A DNA stretch of 64,000 nt from Furfurilactobacillus milii (GCF_021654115.1 NZ_JAIWJF010000004.1:62001-126000), one strand, 5' to 3'; shown: positions 7,536-16,670, counted from the first letter of the stretch. Notes: generated by a model not told the origin, from the letters alone. Numbers and translations are program-made.

Positions 7536-8015
7536 CTAATCCTCGGCTTCTTTTTCAGCATCAGCCGTTTCTAGTTTTTCAACCTGTTCACGAAGCCAGT
7601 CAGTAATCTTGGCACTCACGGAATCTGGATCGTCCAAAAACGCCTGAACAGAACTGGCCATATCAATTCGCATCTTGGACACATTGATGGCTGGCGAATC
7701 GAAAATCATATACAGATTTACTTCACGTTCATCGTCAGGATCAAGCATCTTATCAATCTCATTCGCGTAGGCAAACGGCAAATTGATCAATGAACTTTCT
7801 AAACGAACATTCATTTCAACATCGTGGAAGCCGGTGATATCAACCCGTGTTTGAATTAATTTACCGGCTGCTAGTTGTTTCTGTGCAAAAGCAATACTGT
7901 CAGCCATGACGCCTTCTGGATCATCATTAAGTTTGTCAAACGTGGTTGTGGATGAGGTTGCCACATACGTTTCATCTTGCAATGCCTGTAAAAAATCGGC
8001 AACTTTTTCTTCCAT
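7536..8015 (-). CDS. Unknown acidic protein, 159 aa
   Basis: I do not recognise this protein. It is acidic, soluble and without a signal peptide, with a helical start (MEEKVADFLQALQDE), a central beta-rich part and a charged helical tail (EQVEKLETADAEKEAED). GGGAGAAAG precedes the ATG. It lies 2 bp after the stop of the membrane protein gene at 8018-8452 and is surely co-transcribed with it, so the two may work together. Confidence 0.7.
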   Translation of the reverse strand: MEEKVADFLQALQDETYVATSSTTTFDKLNDDPEGVMADSIAFAQKQLAAGKLIQTRVDITGFHDVEMNVRLESSLINLPFAYANEIDKMLDPDDEREVNLYMIFDSPAINVSKMRIDMASSVQAFLDDPDSVSAKITDWLREQVEKLETADAEKEAED

Positions 8016-8017
8016 GG

Positions 8018-8452
8018 TTACTTTCTCCCGTTCGCTTGTTTATTTGCTTTGCGTTCGACCCAAATGCGGTTGTTTTCCTCGTAATTGCGACGGAATCGCG
8101 CTCCCGCCACAAAGGCTTCAAAGTTGGTAATTAAACCAATTACCGCAAACAGATCGATCATTACGTTTATGAAAACCACCCCGTGGCCCGTAAACGTCTG
8201 TACCACCGCTAAGAGTAGCACAGCTGTCAAAATAATCAGAACGAAAGACTGCGGATATACTGAAAACCGCCAGTTAAGTGCAAACATAATGACAGGGATA
8301 GCGACGAAGACTAACATAATGCCCTCGTTTGCTAGAAAATGTGGCCACTGCTGGCTCGCGCTCTTGCCAAAGCCAAAGTACACCCCCGCATTTACGATCG
8401 TGTAGAAAATCCAGGAAGCAATCGTCAAGCTGACGACACGTACATCTCTCAT
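8018..8452 (-). CDS. Unknown membrane protein, four predicted helices
   Basis: The 144-residue protein has hydrophobic stretches at about 7-27, 41-60, 68-88 and 92-112 and a very basic tail (RRNYEENNRIWVERKANK). No known domain is visible. It sits between lplA (16 bp upstream on the same strand) and an unknown soluble gene (2 bp downstream), so the three probably form one operon. A membrane role is clear; nothing more can be said from sequence. Confidence 0.7.
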   Translation of the reverse strand: MRDVRVVSLTIASWIFYTIVNAGVYFGFGKSASQQWPHFLANEGIMLVFVAIPVIMFALNWRFSVYPQSFVLIILTAVLLLAVVQTFTGHGVVFINVMIDLFAVIGLITNFEAFVAGARFRRNYEENNRIWVERKANKQANGRK

Positions 8453-8468
8453 CTAGACAAAAACCTTT

Positions 8469-9479
8469 CTATGCCAACAAATCGACCAATTGTTCTTTCG
8501 AAATGCCGACGAAATATTTTGCCAGGTCCACGTCTGCCAAAGCAGATGCTAAATCGTCACGGTCATACTTCACGCCCGTCAGTTTGTCAGCCAGTGCAGA
8601 AACATCTTCTGGTCCGAAGAAATCCCCGTAGAACTTGATGTTGTTGATCTTACCATCATCAACGTTCAAACGTGCATCAATCGTCCCATAATCAAAGTGC
8701 TGACGCTTCTTTACCGTAAATTCTGGTGACTTACCGTAAACCCAGTCCCAATTATTGTAATATTGTTCGTACAACTTGTCGATTTCTTTCTGATCATCGT
8801 CAGTAACTTGGACTTCACGGTCCTTGATGTCAGCAAGGTCGTCAACGTTAAACAATTCTTTCAATAAAATGTCACGGAACGTTGGAACATCAATGTCTTG
8901 ATACTCTTTATCCAAGTAAGGACGCAAGTTGGTAACCCGTGAACGAACGGACTTGATCCCCTTGGAAGCAATCTTATCTTCTGGCACATTAAGTGCATGT
9001 GTCACAACATCAAGATCCACGTTAAGCATTAACGTGCCGTGTGAGAATGTCTTCCCATTACGGGTGTACATAGCATTCCCAGAGAACTTCTTGCCATCAA
9101 CGAGAATATCGTTACGACCAGAAACTTCGGCGGTTGTGGCCCCCATTTTGTGTAAGGCATCTACGATTGGCTTTGTGAAAGATTTGAAGTCGCCAAATTC
9201 TTCACTGTTTGAGTCCACCACGAAGCTGAAACATAAATTACCTAAATCCTGATAAACGGCACCGCCACCAGATAACCGACGTGTTACCCGAATGTTGTGT
9301 TCTTGAACGTACTTCTGGTTAATTTCTTCCTGAGTGTTTTGATTGCGACCAACGATGATACATGGTTCCTCATAGTAGAATAGTAATAACGGTTCATCAA
9401 ACTTCTTGTTGTTCATCAAATATTGCTCGGTGGCTAAGTTCTCACCAATGTTGTGCGATTTCATCGAAACATAGTACAT
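8469..9479 (-). CDS. lplA: Lipoate-protein ligase A
   Basis: The 336-residue protein has the lipoyl/biotin ligase core: the motif RRLSGGGAVYQDLGN at 67-81 that binds the lipoyl-AMP, NDILVDGKKFSGNAM near 123-137 with the catalytic Lys, and an accessory C-terminal domain. It activates free lipoate with ATP and attaches it to E2 or GcvH lysines. AGGGGGA precedes the ATG. No lipoylated dehydrogenase genes lie in the window. A 16-bp palindrome 150 bp upstream may regulate it. Confidence 0.93.
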   Translation of the reverse strand: MYYVSMKSHNIGENLATEQYLMNNKKFDEPLLLFYYEEPCIIVGRNQNTQEEINQKYVQEHNIRVTRRLSGGGAVYQDLGNLCFSFVVDSNSEEFGDFKSFTKPIVDALHKMGATTAEVSGRNDILVDGKKFSGNAMYTRNGKTFSHGTLMLNVDLDVVTHALNVPEDKIASKGIKSVRSRVTNLRPYLDKEYQDIDVPTFRDILLKELFNVDDLADIKDREVQVTDDDQKEIDKLYEQYYNNWDWVYGKSPEFTVKKRQHFDYGTIDARLNVDDGKINNIKFYGDFFGPEDVSALADKLTGVKYDRDDLASALADVDLAKYFVGISKEQLVDLLA

Positions 9480-9628
9480 AGCGTTAAATCCCCCTAAGCA
9501 TCTTTTTTATTGATGATTCACCCAGTACAGCGGTTTGTAACAACTTATAAATAGATGAATCACGCTTTCACCAATGATGTTAGCACTTTCTGAAAGCGGA
9601 CACAATTGCTAATTTGACAGTGTTTCGT

Positions 9629-9644
9629 TTTGTGATTTCACAAA
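9629..9644. promoter_or_regulatory. Candidate operator palindrome between lplA and usp
   Basis: TTTGTGATTTCACAAA has exact 7-base arms. The half-site TTGTGA resembles Rex or CRP/FNR half-sites, but the 2-base spacer is shorter than the 6 of a Rex box. It sits in the 345-bp divergent region, in which I see little else besides the usp promoter. Owner unknown. Confidence 0.4.
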
Positions 9645-9741
9645 CTTTCTAAATGCTGAATATTACCTTTCATTTGACCAGGCCATTAATTATTGGCAAC
9701 CAAATAAGTTTACATTTAGTGCCCATAAATTAGTAAATCGC

Positions 9742-9769
9742 TTACATTATGACTGATAAAAGGTATAAT
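9742..9769 (+). promoter_or_regulatory. usp promoter
   Basis: TTACAT and TATAAT are separated by 16 bp and lie about 55 bp before the usp ATG. This is the best sigma-A type match in the divergent region. Confidence 0.6.
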
Positions 9770-9824
9770 AAAGATAAGGCAAAAGCAGTAGAGTTCCTGA
9801 TTGATAGAAAGGTGGCACACAGCG

Positions 9825-10277
9825 ATGTTACAGCAATACAAAAATATTCTTGCCCCAGTTGATGGTTCGAAAGCCACTGAACCAGTTCTGGAAAAGGCAA
9901 TTGAGGTTGCCAAACGCAACGATACGCACCTAGACATCCTGAACGTTTTGGAGGTTAACCAATTCTCGGACAGTTATGGTGGCGCTGTAAGTGGCGATGT
10001 CATCTACCGTTTGGTTGAAGACGTTCAAAACCGTTTGGAATCTTTGAAACAACAGGCTGAAAAAGCCGGTGTTAAAGATGTCGACATTCACGTTCGTTTT
10101 GGTAATCCAAAACCAGTTATCTCGCGTGAATTTCCTCAGGACCACGGTAACGAACTGATCGTCATGGGTACGACCGGCTTGAACGCCGTTGAACGGTTAA
10201 TGGTTGGTTCTGTTACCAACTATGTCAGCCGCAATGCGGATGTTGATGTACTGATTGTTAAGGTTAACCAGAAGTAA
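9825..10277 (+). CDS. Universal stress protein (UspA family)
   Basis: The 150-residue protein has the Usp fold: YKNILAPVDGSK at the start with the ATP-loop Asp, and the late G-2x-G-9x-GS motif seen as MGTTGLNAVERLMVGSVTNYV, split by the variable helix, which marks the ATP-binding subgroup. These cytoplasmic proteins are induced by stress and stationary phase. I chose the ATG at 9825 because GAAAGGTGG lies 9 bases before it; an in-frame TTG at 9801 is less likely. Own promoter and terminator: a single-gene unit. Confidence 0.9.
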   Translation: MLQQYKNILAPVDGSKATEPVLEKAIEVAKRNDTHLDILNVLEVNQFSDSYGGAVSGDVIYRLVEDVQNRLESLKQQAEKAGVKDVDIHVRFGNPKPVISREFPQDHGNELIVMGTTGLNAVERLMVGSVTNYVSRNADVDVLIVKVNQK

Positions 10278-10300
10278 GCTAATTAAATCACGATTTTATA

Positions 10301-10347
10301 AAAACAGCAGGTTAGTTCTCGAGTGAGAACTAACTTGCTGTTTTTTT
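10301..10347 (+). terminator. usp terminator
   Basis: A long hairpin, AACAGCAGGTTAGTTCTC with its complement through GAGAACTAACTTGCTGTT, is followed by a run of T residues 25 bp after the usp stop. Confidence 0.9.
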
Positions 10348-10528
10348 GTATTTTCGATAAATTATTCGTAATGCATAGTTTTTGACAATTTTTGAACAAT
10401 AAGGCCTTCTGCACAAAAATATGGGTAGAAGTCTGTATTACCCTATTTTTTGAAATTATTTCTACTGAAAAAGGCAACTAAAACTAAAGAGACTGAAAAA
10501 AGAGAAAACTGCTACAGTAGCGTTGTGG

Positions 10529-10695
10529 AGCCAATGAGGGACAAAGTTTCGTGAACGCAATACTAAGTGGATGGTTTTTATCCACTTAGTATTGCTGGGC
10601 GACTTTTGAGACGGTTTGTGGCTCAAAATCGAGGTTGAAGACGCCGGTTTTAAGGAAGCTGAGACCGGTCCCACGAAACGGCGTCTCTCGTTGGC
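10529..10695 (+). repeat. Structured intergenic repeat, subfamily A, copy 3
   Basis: Outer arms GCCAATGAG and CTCGTTGGC pair, as do GTTTCGTG and CACGAAAC. Hairpin 1 is a long stem (CAATACTAAGTGGAT / ATCCACTTAGTATTG), hairpin 2 has TTTTGAG/CTCAAAA, and hairpin 3 precedes CTGAGACCGGTCCCACG. It has the same junctions as copies 1, 5 and 8. It lies between usp and the GT39 gene, about 165 bp before the latter, so it could be inside the leader of the glycosyltransferase mRNA. Confidence 0.75.
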
Positions 10696-10861
10696 GCAGC
10701 AATGCGGCTCCTAGCAATAATGAATTGGTATACCCGTTTTAAGCTCCCTTTTAGTTTCGCTTAAGTCCCCTTTATGCAAGCAGGTCTATCGTAATCAACA
10801 ATGTTCAAGCAATTATTAATCACGCATTCTTGTTTGAAACTAAACGATAGGAAGTGACCTT

Positions 10862-13186
10862 ATGCGTAAGTTTGTTAAACGATGGGACTGGTGGTTAGTC
10901 GCCATTCTTGTCCTCGCTGCCGGACTCTACGGGTGGAATATCTGGGAGGCCGGCCAGGCCAACGATTTTTACACGGCCGCAATCGTCAGTATGACAAAGA
11001 GTTGGAAGGCCTTTTGGTATGCCAGCTTTGATCCGGCCAGTTTCATTACGGTGGATAAGCCACCGGTTGCCCTCTGGTTCATGGCAATCAGTGCCAAAAT
11101 ATTCGGCGTTCACGGCTGGAGTGTCGTGTTACCGTCCGTCCTGTTTGGAATTGGCTCGGTCGGTCTGATCTACGCCATGGTCAAACCTTACTTTGGACGT
11201 TTGGCAGGTAATTTAGCTGCCCTGTTCATGACGATTACACCCATTGTGGTGGCCGATTCACGGACCAACAACATGGATGCAACGTTAGTTTTCTTCTTGT
11301 TACTCGCAGGTTTTCTTTTACAACGTGCTGTTGCCAAACGGAAAACATGGCTCGTAATCGTTTCGTTTGCACTTATTGGCGTTGCCTTCAACGTTAAAAT
11401 GCTGCAAGCGTTTATGCTGTTACCTGCGATGTATTCCTTCTACTGGATTGCCAGCACGGTTGGTTGGAAGAAAAAAATAGTCCATCTGGCAATGGCAACG
11501 ATTGCTTTAGCAGTCTTCACGTTAGCTTGGCCAGTCGCTGTTGACTCAACCAACAAGAACAGCCGTCCCTACATTGGAAGTTCATCAACGAACTCCGTTT
11601 TAAACTTAGCCTTTGGTTACAACGGTTCACAACGTTTGCTCGGTCAATCGACCGGCACCGGTAGTCGCTTCCCAGGCATGGGCAGTAGCAGTAAAGGCAA
11701 ATCTGGTCAGGCGCCAACGGGAACTAAGGGCAAAACGGGCACCCCGCCGTCAGGATCAAAGACCGGTGCTAAGGGCACCAAGCCAACTGGTAAAAAAGCC
11801 AGCGGCAAAATGATGGCCGGAACCAAGATGCCCGGTGGTTCCAAAGGTGGCGCACCAACTGGCATGACTGGTGGCAAACAAGGAGACGGTGCCGGCGGTG
11901 GTGGCGGTGCCTTCAACATCGGTACCACAGGCCCATTCCGTTTGTTCCAGCAAGCACTTGGCGGTCAGGTCAGCTGGTTCTTCCCACTGGCATTAACTGG
12001 CTTAGTTGGCGCTTACTTATATGAAGCTGACCGTAAGAAACGGTGGTGGCAAACAACGCATAATCAACAACAGCTCTGGTACTGGGCTGGTTGGCTCGTG
12101 CCAGTTGCCGGATTCTTCAGTATCGCTAGTTTCTTCCATCCCTACTACATGATTATGCTCGCACCACCGCTTGCTGTTCTGGGCGGAATCGGCATTGCCA
12201 CGTTTGTAAAATCCGTCAAAGAAGGTCGTCAACCTTGGCAACGATATATCTTTGCTATCGGATTACTCACCACAGCGGCGCTGCAAGCATGGTACGTTTA
12301 CAGTTACTATCCGTGGTTAAGTTGGCTTATCGCTGGCGGGTCTGCCATTACGGCAGCGTTGATTGCTTTCGTATTTACGAGCTGGCGTAAAGTCGCCGTT
12401 ACCAGTACGTTTGCGATCACCTTGCTGTCACTAGCGCCAGGATTTTGGTCATTAACACCAACCATTGCAGGTGAATCAGCGGCCATTCCAACAGCTGGCC
12501 CCGACTTATTAACAAGTGGTGGTAACAGCGGTGGTATGGGTAACGAATCCGCAAACACTAAACTGATCAAGTATCTCGAAAAGCACGATGGCAACGCCAA
12601 ATATCTGTTTGCCACAATGGATTCAGGCACCGCCGCGCCATATATTATTAAAACTGGTAAATCTGTGATGACGATTGGTGGTTTCAACGGTACCGATAAT
12701 GCAATCTCGCTTGCCAAGTTTAAGCAACTGGTCAAAGCCGGTCAGGTCAAATACTTCTACGTTGCCGGTAAGAGCACTAGTGGCAGCATTGTGAACTGGG
12801 TTAAGAAACACGGTACCAAGATAAGCGCCAAAACTTACGGCGGTACAAGTGCTAGCTCCATGATGGGTGCTACAAGCACATCAGAAAGCAAAACAATCAG
12901 TAGCGCCAGCAAGAAGGCGACTAAACCAACGGGCAGTAGACAAGGTGGCCAACCCGGCGGTCAAATGCCTTCTGGGTCGAAACCGTCTGGCATGAAGAAG
13001 CCATCGGGAACAAAGAAACCTAGTGGTGTTCAAAAACCATCAACCACCCCAAAAACGTCTGGCACATCCAAGCAGATGACCAAACCGTCGCAGAAGCCGT
13101 CCAGCAAAACCGGTTCAAACAAACAGGGTCAGCCAGGTGCTGGTGGCATGGGTGGCAACGGCGGTACGTTGTACAAACTGAACTAA
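10862..13186 (+). CDS. GT39-type membrane glycosyltransferase with low-complexity inserts
   Basis: The 774-residue protein is a multi-helix GT-C glycosyltransferase like B. subtilis YkcB and ArnT-type enzymes that use a polyprenyl-phosphate sugar. The first outer loop has the acidic start of the family (GQANDFYTAA) and ITVDKPPVALW at 63-72; ADSRTNNMDATL follows at 131. Two extracellular regions are replaced by Gly/Lys/Thr/Pro/Ser-rich sequence: about 263-350, and about 690-765 before a short C-terminus. It pairs with the GT2 gene 14 bp downstream, which probably makes its lipid-linked sugar. The acceptor (wall polymer or protein) is unknown. Confidence 0.85.
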   Translation: MRKFVKRWDWWLVAILVLAAGLYGWNIWEAGQANDFYTAAIVSMTKSWKAFWYASFDPASFITVDKPPVALWFMAISAKIFGVHGWSVVLPSVLFGIGSVGLIYAMVKPYFGRLAGNLAALFMTITPIVVADSRTNNMDATLVFFLLLAGFLLQRAVAKRKTWLVIVSFALIGVAFNVKMLQAFMLLPAMYSFYWIASTVGWKKKIVHLAMATIALAVFTLAWPVAVDSTNKNSRPYIGSSSTNSVLNLAFGYNGSQRLLGQSTGTGSRFPGMGSSSKGKSGQAPTGTKGKTGTPPSGSKTGAKGTKPTGKKASGKMMAGTKMPGGSKGGAPTGMTGGKQGDGAGGGGGAFNIGTTGPFRLFQQALGGQVSWFFPLALTGLVGAYLYEADRKKRWWQTTHNQQQLWYWAGWLVPVAGFFSIASFFHPYYMIMLAPPLAVLGGIGIATFVKSVKEGRQPWQRYIFAIGLLTTAALQAWYVYSYYPWLSWLIAGGSAITAALIAFVFTSWRKVAVTSTFAITLLSLAPGFWSLTPTIAGESAAIPTAGPDLLTSGGNSGGMGNESANTKLIKYLEKHDGNAKYLFATMDSGTAAPYIIKTGKSVMTIGGFNGTDNAISLAKFKQLVKAGQVKYFYVAGKSTSGSIVNWVKKHGTKISAKTYGGTSASSMMGATSTSESKTISSASKKATKPTGSRQGGQPGGQMPSGSKPSGMKKPSGTKKPSGVQKPSTTPKTSGTSKQMTKPSQKPSSKTGSNKQGQPGAGGMGGNGGTLYKLN

Positions 13187-13200
13187 GGAGGAAGGCAACC

Positions 13201-14202
13201 ATGACGAATACTTCAAATCAACTTATTTCTATTGTGATGCCCGTTTTCAATGAAGAAGCGCTCATTATGAAGACGATTCGAACCGTTCAAGGGTTTGTCA
13301 GCCAACAACCTGAACGCTACGAAATTATCTTCGTTGATGACGGTTCAAATGACACAACAACGGATAAAATTCGTAAGGCAATCGCCTTCCATCCAGAGAT
13401 GCGGCTTGTCCGTTTCTCCCGTAACTTTGGCCATCAGCTAGCGATTACAGCAGGCATTCGCTACGCTACGGGTCAGGCCGTTGTGGTCATGGACGCGGAT
13501 TTGCAGGACCCACCAGCCGTCATTGCAGATATGGTAGTTGCCTGGCATCAAGGTGCTGATGTGGTGTATGGCAAACGACAACAACGCGATGGTGAATCCT
13601 GGTTCAAAAAAACCTCCGCTAAAGCCTTCTATCGCATTCTACACAGCATCACCAACGTTGACATTCCAGTTGACACCGGTGACTTTCGTTTGATGGATCG
13701 CAAAGTGGTCAACGTCCTCGAACGAATGAATGAGGATGAACCCTTCGTTCGCGGCATGGTCAGCTGGGTTGGTTTCAAACAAACCGCAGTGGAATACGAA
13801 CGCCAACCACGCACCAAAGGCGTCTCCAAATATCCTCTTCGCAAGATGGTCCGTCTGGCAATGGATGGCATCACATCGTTTTCAAACCTACCCCTGAAGT
13901 TTGCTAATTGGACAGGCGGGCTCCTATGTATGGCCGCTGTCCTTACCTTAATCTCGGCTATCTGGACAGGTTTTAACGGAACGACACTCCTGTTGGCGGT
14001 CGACCTGCTGATAGGTGGCCTACTGCTGCTCAGTATCGGCATTCTGGGGCAATATCTCGGCCGCGTGTTCAGTCAGTCGCGCGAACGCCCTTTGTACGTT
14101 GTGGCAGAAACAATGGGCTTTCCCAGCGGTGCTAACAATCAACACAGTGTGGCTCGGACAATCCCAGTTAGTCAGGTCCAAAAGATCAGAAAACAATCCT
14201 AA
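13201..14202 (+). CDS. GT2 polyprenyl-phosphate glycosyltransferase (DPM1/YkcC-like)
   Basis: The 333-residue protein has a cytoplasmic GT-A domain: SIVMPVFNEE at 10-19, FVDDGSNDTT at 44-53 and the metal-binding MDADLQDPP at 97-105. Two transmembrane helices follow near residues 235-257 and 262-285. This is the layout of enzymes that transfer a nucleotide sugar to undecaprenyl phosphate. AAGGAGGAAGG lies just before the ATG, and the GT39 gene ends 14 bp upstream. The pair resembles ykcB/ykcC and probably decorates a cell-surface polymer. Confidence 0.9.
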   Translation: MTNTSNQLISIVMPVFNEEALIMKTIRTVQGFVSQQPERYEIIFVDDGSNDTTTDKIRKAIAFHPEMRLVRFSRNFGHQLAITAGIRYATGQAVVVMDADLQDPPAVIADMVVAWHQGADVVYGKRQQRDGESWFKKTSAKAFYRILHSITNVDIPVDTGDFRLMDRKVVNVLERMNEDEPFVRGMVSWVGFKQTAVEYERQPRTKGVSKYPLRKMVRLAMDGITSFSNLPLKFANWTGGLLCMAAVLTLISAIWTGFNGTTLLLAVDLLIGGLLLLSIGILGQYLGRVFSQSRERPLYVVAETMGFPSGANNQHSVARTIPVSQVQKIRKQS

Positions 14203-14218
14203 CTAAATTGACACAAAT

Positions 14219-14268
14219 AAGGGTTCCAAACATTATTAGCAAGCGCTAACGGTGTTTGGAACCCTTTT
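14219..14268 (+). terminator. Terminator of the glycosyltransferase operon
   Basis: Hairpin arms AAGGGTTCCAAACA and TGTTTGGAACCCTT are exact complements, followed by TTTT. The loop carries an inner AGCGCT palindrome. Confidence 0.88.
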
Positions 14269-14306
14269 GAGATTGAAGTTTAATTTACGAATGGTACGGG
14301 GGCTTG

Positions 14307-14571
14307 GGCATCACTCTGTTTAAACGTGCACCTGTCGCCCAGAACCCTGTGCATAACACGTAAGTCAATGCATTCGGGAAACCCACCGAATACTTGGCTT
14401 ACCCGTTATTGCTCGGTTTCTCCCGGGCTTCGGCATCACTCTTTCTAAAACGTGCACCTGTCGCCCAGAATCCTGTGCATAACACGTAAGCCAACGCATT
14501 CGGAAACCCACCGAATACTTGGCTTACCCGTTATTGCTCGGTTTCTCCCGGGCTTCGGCATCACTCTGTTA
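14307..14571 (-). repeat. Tandem 125-bp structured repeat, locus 1 (two units plus start of a third)
   Basis: The word GGCATCACTCT recurs at 14307, 14432 and 14557, a period of exactly 125 bp. Read on the minus strand each unit has GAGCAATAACGG, a 17-bp hairpin (GTAAGCCAA-ATTCGG / CCGAAT-TTGGCTTAC with a two-base internal mismatch), GTGTTATGCACAG, GGGCGACAGGTGCACG and GAGTGATG. The same layout with different stems occurs at 61559-61829. It directly follows the degV stop codon, so it could form the 3' UTR of that mRNA. Confidence 0.8.
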
Positions 14572-15456
14572 TTCTTCTCCCAGCGTTTGCCAGTCCTCGG
14601 CCCAGACGAGGCCCATGACCTTTTCGCCGGTATGCACACCGATAGAAGGCCCAATGTGAGCAACCTCAAACTGAGGATCTTTGCCACCGTCCGTTTTCAG
14701 GTTTTCACTGGTTAAATCACTCATCCAAGTGGCACTGGCATCAGGGTTGTTCCCGTCAATCACGCCAACACGCACCGGATAATCTTCATCGCCCAATGAC
14801 GCCTCAAAATCACGCTTAACTTTCTGGAAGGCACGTTTGGCTGTTCGTTCTTTCGTTAAGGCAACAATTTTAGCATCTTCAAACGTCAGAATCGGTTTGA
14901 TCCGCAATAAGTTACCCACAAAAGCTGAGCTGTTCGTAATCCGACCCGTCCGTAACAAGTGACTTAAATCGTCTACCACGAAGTACACATGGGTCGTCTC
15001 ACGCAAATGTTCAAGCACTGGCAAAATTTCAGCAGCATTCTTGCCAGCCTTAGCCATCTTAGCAGCCAGTAAGGCCAACCAAGCTTCACCTTCACTAGCC
15101 ATTCGCGAATCAAACGGATAAACTTTGATTCCCTTTACGGTTGGTGCATACGCTTCAAGGTTTTGCAGGAACGTCGTAATACCGCTCGATAAGTGAATAC
15201 AAATCACTTCGTCATAGCCTTCTTTGATCAGTTCATCAAACTGCTCCTGCATCTGCATCATCGTTACTTGTGCAGTCGATGGCATTGCCTTTTCTTCACG
15301 CATCCGTTTGTAAAACTGTTCACTGGTAATATCAACATTTTCTAAGTAGGTTTGGGTGCCAAATATTACAGTAATTGGCACCACTCGGATACCAGCAGCC
15401 TTCGCTACTTCAGGATCTAAGTAACTGGCGCTGTCCGTGATCACAGCTGTTTTCAT
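14569..15456 (-). CDS. DegV-family fatty acid-binding protein
   Basis: The 295-residue protein shows the DegV pattern: VITDSASYLDPE at the start, the Ser-rich lipid-head loop (MPSTAQV and HLSSGITTFLQN) and the late RTGRITNSSAF region. In Firmicutes these proteins (FakB) hold a fatty acid for phosphorylation by FakA, feeding phospholipid synthesis. I chose the ATG at 15456 because GAGG lies 7 bases before it; an ATG six codons upstream has no clear ribosome site. No fakA gene is near. Confidence 0.88.
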   Translation of the reverse strand: MKTAVITDSASYLDPEVAKAAGIRVVPITVIFGTQTYLENVDITSEQFYKRMREEKAMPSTAQVTMMQMQEQFDELIKEGYDEVICIHLSSGITTFLQNLEAYAPTVKGIKVYPFDSRMASEGEAWLALLAAKMAKAGKNAAEILPVLEHLRETTHVYFVVDDLSHLLRTGRITNSSAFVGNLLRIKPILTFEDAKIVALTKERTAKRAFQKVKRDFEASLGDEDYPVRVGVIDGNNPDASATWMSDLTSENLKTDGGKDPQFEVAHIGPSIGVHTGEKVMGLVWAEDWQTLGEE

Positions 15457-15561
15457 CCCGCTGCCTCGCTTCATCTTTATTGGTTGAAGAGAATTTGTTC
15501 ACAACCATTGTGTACATTCATCATACCCGATTTGCTACCATTTTTCGAGCGAGCAATCACT

Positions 15562-16041
15562 TCAGTCGTCAATATCATTCACGTATTGAACAACAGTAGG
15601 CAATGTTGTCGATTGTCCAATGATTGCTGGATAAATTGGCATGACCGGAAAGTCTTTTAAGTTAATCCATTCAAATGTGTGACGGCCGATGCTAAACCGT
15701 TCGTTTGGTAAGTTGGCTAATTGTGGACTGTCGAGTAAATGAACGAAATTAACTTGTTGCCACATATCTTCTGGTGTCCCAAATTGATGTTCCATCACCC
15801 ACAGTAATCGTTTGGGCAGCACATCGAGATGAAGTTCTTCCCGATACTCCCGCTTAATCGCAGAAATAGAGGACTCGCCAAACTTAACCTTGCCACCAAC
15901 TAATGCAAAATACGATTGACCATTGTCATCGATATCACAATGGAGTAGTGCCTTGTCGTCTCGAATTAGCAGTCCACTTGTGCGCACGTTAAACGTTCGT
16001 TTATCACGTTTAAACAGCAGATCATCAGCCTCTTCAGTCAT
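15562..16041 (-). CDS. Nudix hydrolase
   Basis: The 159-residue protein has a complete Nudix box at 50-72 (G-K-V-K-F-G-E, then REYREEL), the metal-binding motif that cleaves nucleoside diphosphates linked to another group. It is translated from an ATGA overlap with the upstream Nudix gene, so the two are coupled. The substrate cannot be read from sequence; this copy has a longer C-terminal half than the MutT-like partner. Confidence 0.88.
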   Translation of the reverse strand: MTEEADDLLFKRDKRTFNVRTSGLLIRDDKALLHCDIDDNGQSYFALVGGKVKFGESSISAIKREYREELHLDVLPKRLLWVMEHQFGTPEDMWQQVNFVHLLDSPQLANLPNERFSIGRHTFEWINLKDFPVMPIYPAIIGQSTTLPTVVQYVNDIDD

Positions 16042-16484
16042 TTAAATTCGCCATCCGGATTTTCTAAGTATGTCAGTTCAGACACACTGCGTTTTTCAAA
16101 AACATTAAGTAATTTATCCATGCCGTCCGCAATTTCATGTTCGAACATTTCATCACGTCGCATCCAGCAAACTTTGCCTTCATCAGACGATCGCAATTCC
16201 CCCGAATAGGAATCGGTTCTAAACAGTGCGACAACATAACGCCCATGTTCGGTCATAAATTCTTTAATCCCACAAAAGATGGGATTATGAATGTCTAGGC
16301 CTGTTTCTTCCTTCACTTCTCGAATCGCAGAATCTACAAAACTTTCGCCGGCCTTCACGTGACCACCCGGAAATGTGTAACCAGGCCAATCAGGATTTTT
16401 GCGATCCTCAACCAAAATCTGGTTGGTTTCGTTATCCGATACCAGTACCATGTTAGTCAATTCAACTTCTTCGGTCTTCGCCAT
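16038..16484 (-). CDS. Nudix hydrolase, MutT-like
   Basis: The 148-residue protein has FPGGHVKAGES followed by REVKEETGL, a perfect Nudix box at 41-63. The short length and the ending resemble 8-oxo-dGTP diphosphatases, which would clean oxidised nucleotides, though other NTP substrates are possible. GAGGAGGG precedes the ATG. It is the first gene of a two-gene unit with the second Nudix hydrolase, overlapping it by 4 bp. Confidence 0.87.
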   Translation of the reverse strand: MAKTEEVELTNMVLVSDNETNQILVEDRKNPDWPGYTFPGGHVKAGESFVDSAIREVKEETGLDIHNPIFCGIKEFMTEHGRYVVALFRTDSYSGELRSSDEGKVCWMRRDEMFEHEIADGMDKLLNVFEKRSVSELTYLENPDGEFK

Positions 16485-16670
16485 GTTACCCTCCTCGTTT
16501 GCCTGCGCGTTTTTGACAGCGTGGCTATATTATCTTGCTAATACAGCGGTTTTGCAATCATGAAATTTTGCAAATGAACGTTCTTTTTATTTAGTGCTTT
16601 GATTATAAGTGCTAGAACTTAATCAGATTTTTAAAGTTCAAAAACAAAAGTGCGGCCAAATGAGTCGAAG

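Noticed and set aside
9629-9644. Rex box upstream of lplA
   Set aside because: The arms fit but the spacer is 2 bases instead of 6, so I list it only as a palindrome of unknown owner.
14307-14571. CRISPR array
   Set aside because: Units are 125 bp, nearly identical throughout without unique spacers, and no cas gene is near.
14445-14687. 80-codon minus-strand frame over the tandem repeat
   Set aside because: It is a frame shadow of degV and of the repeat units, without a ribosome site.
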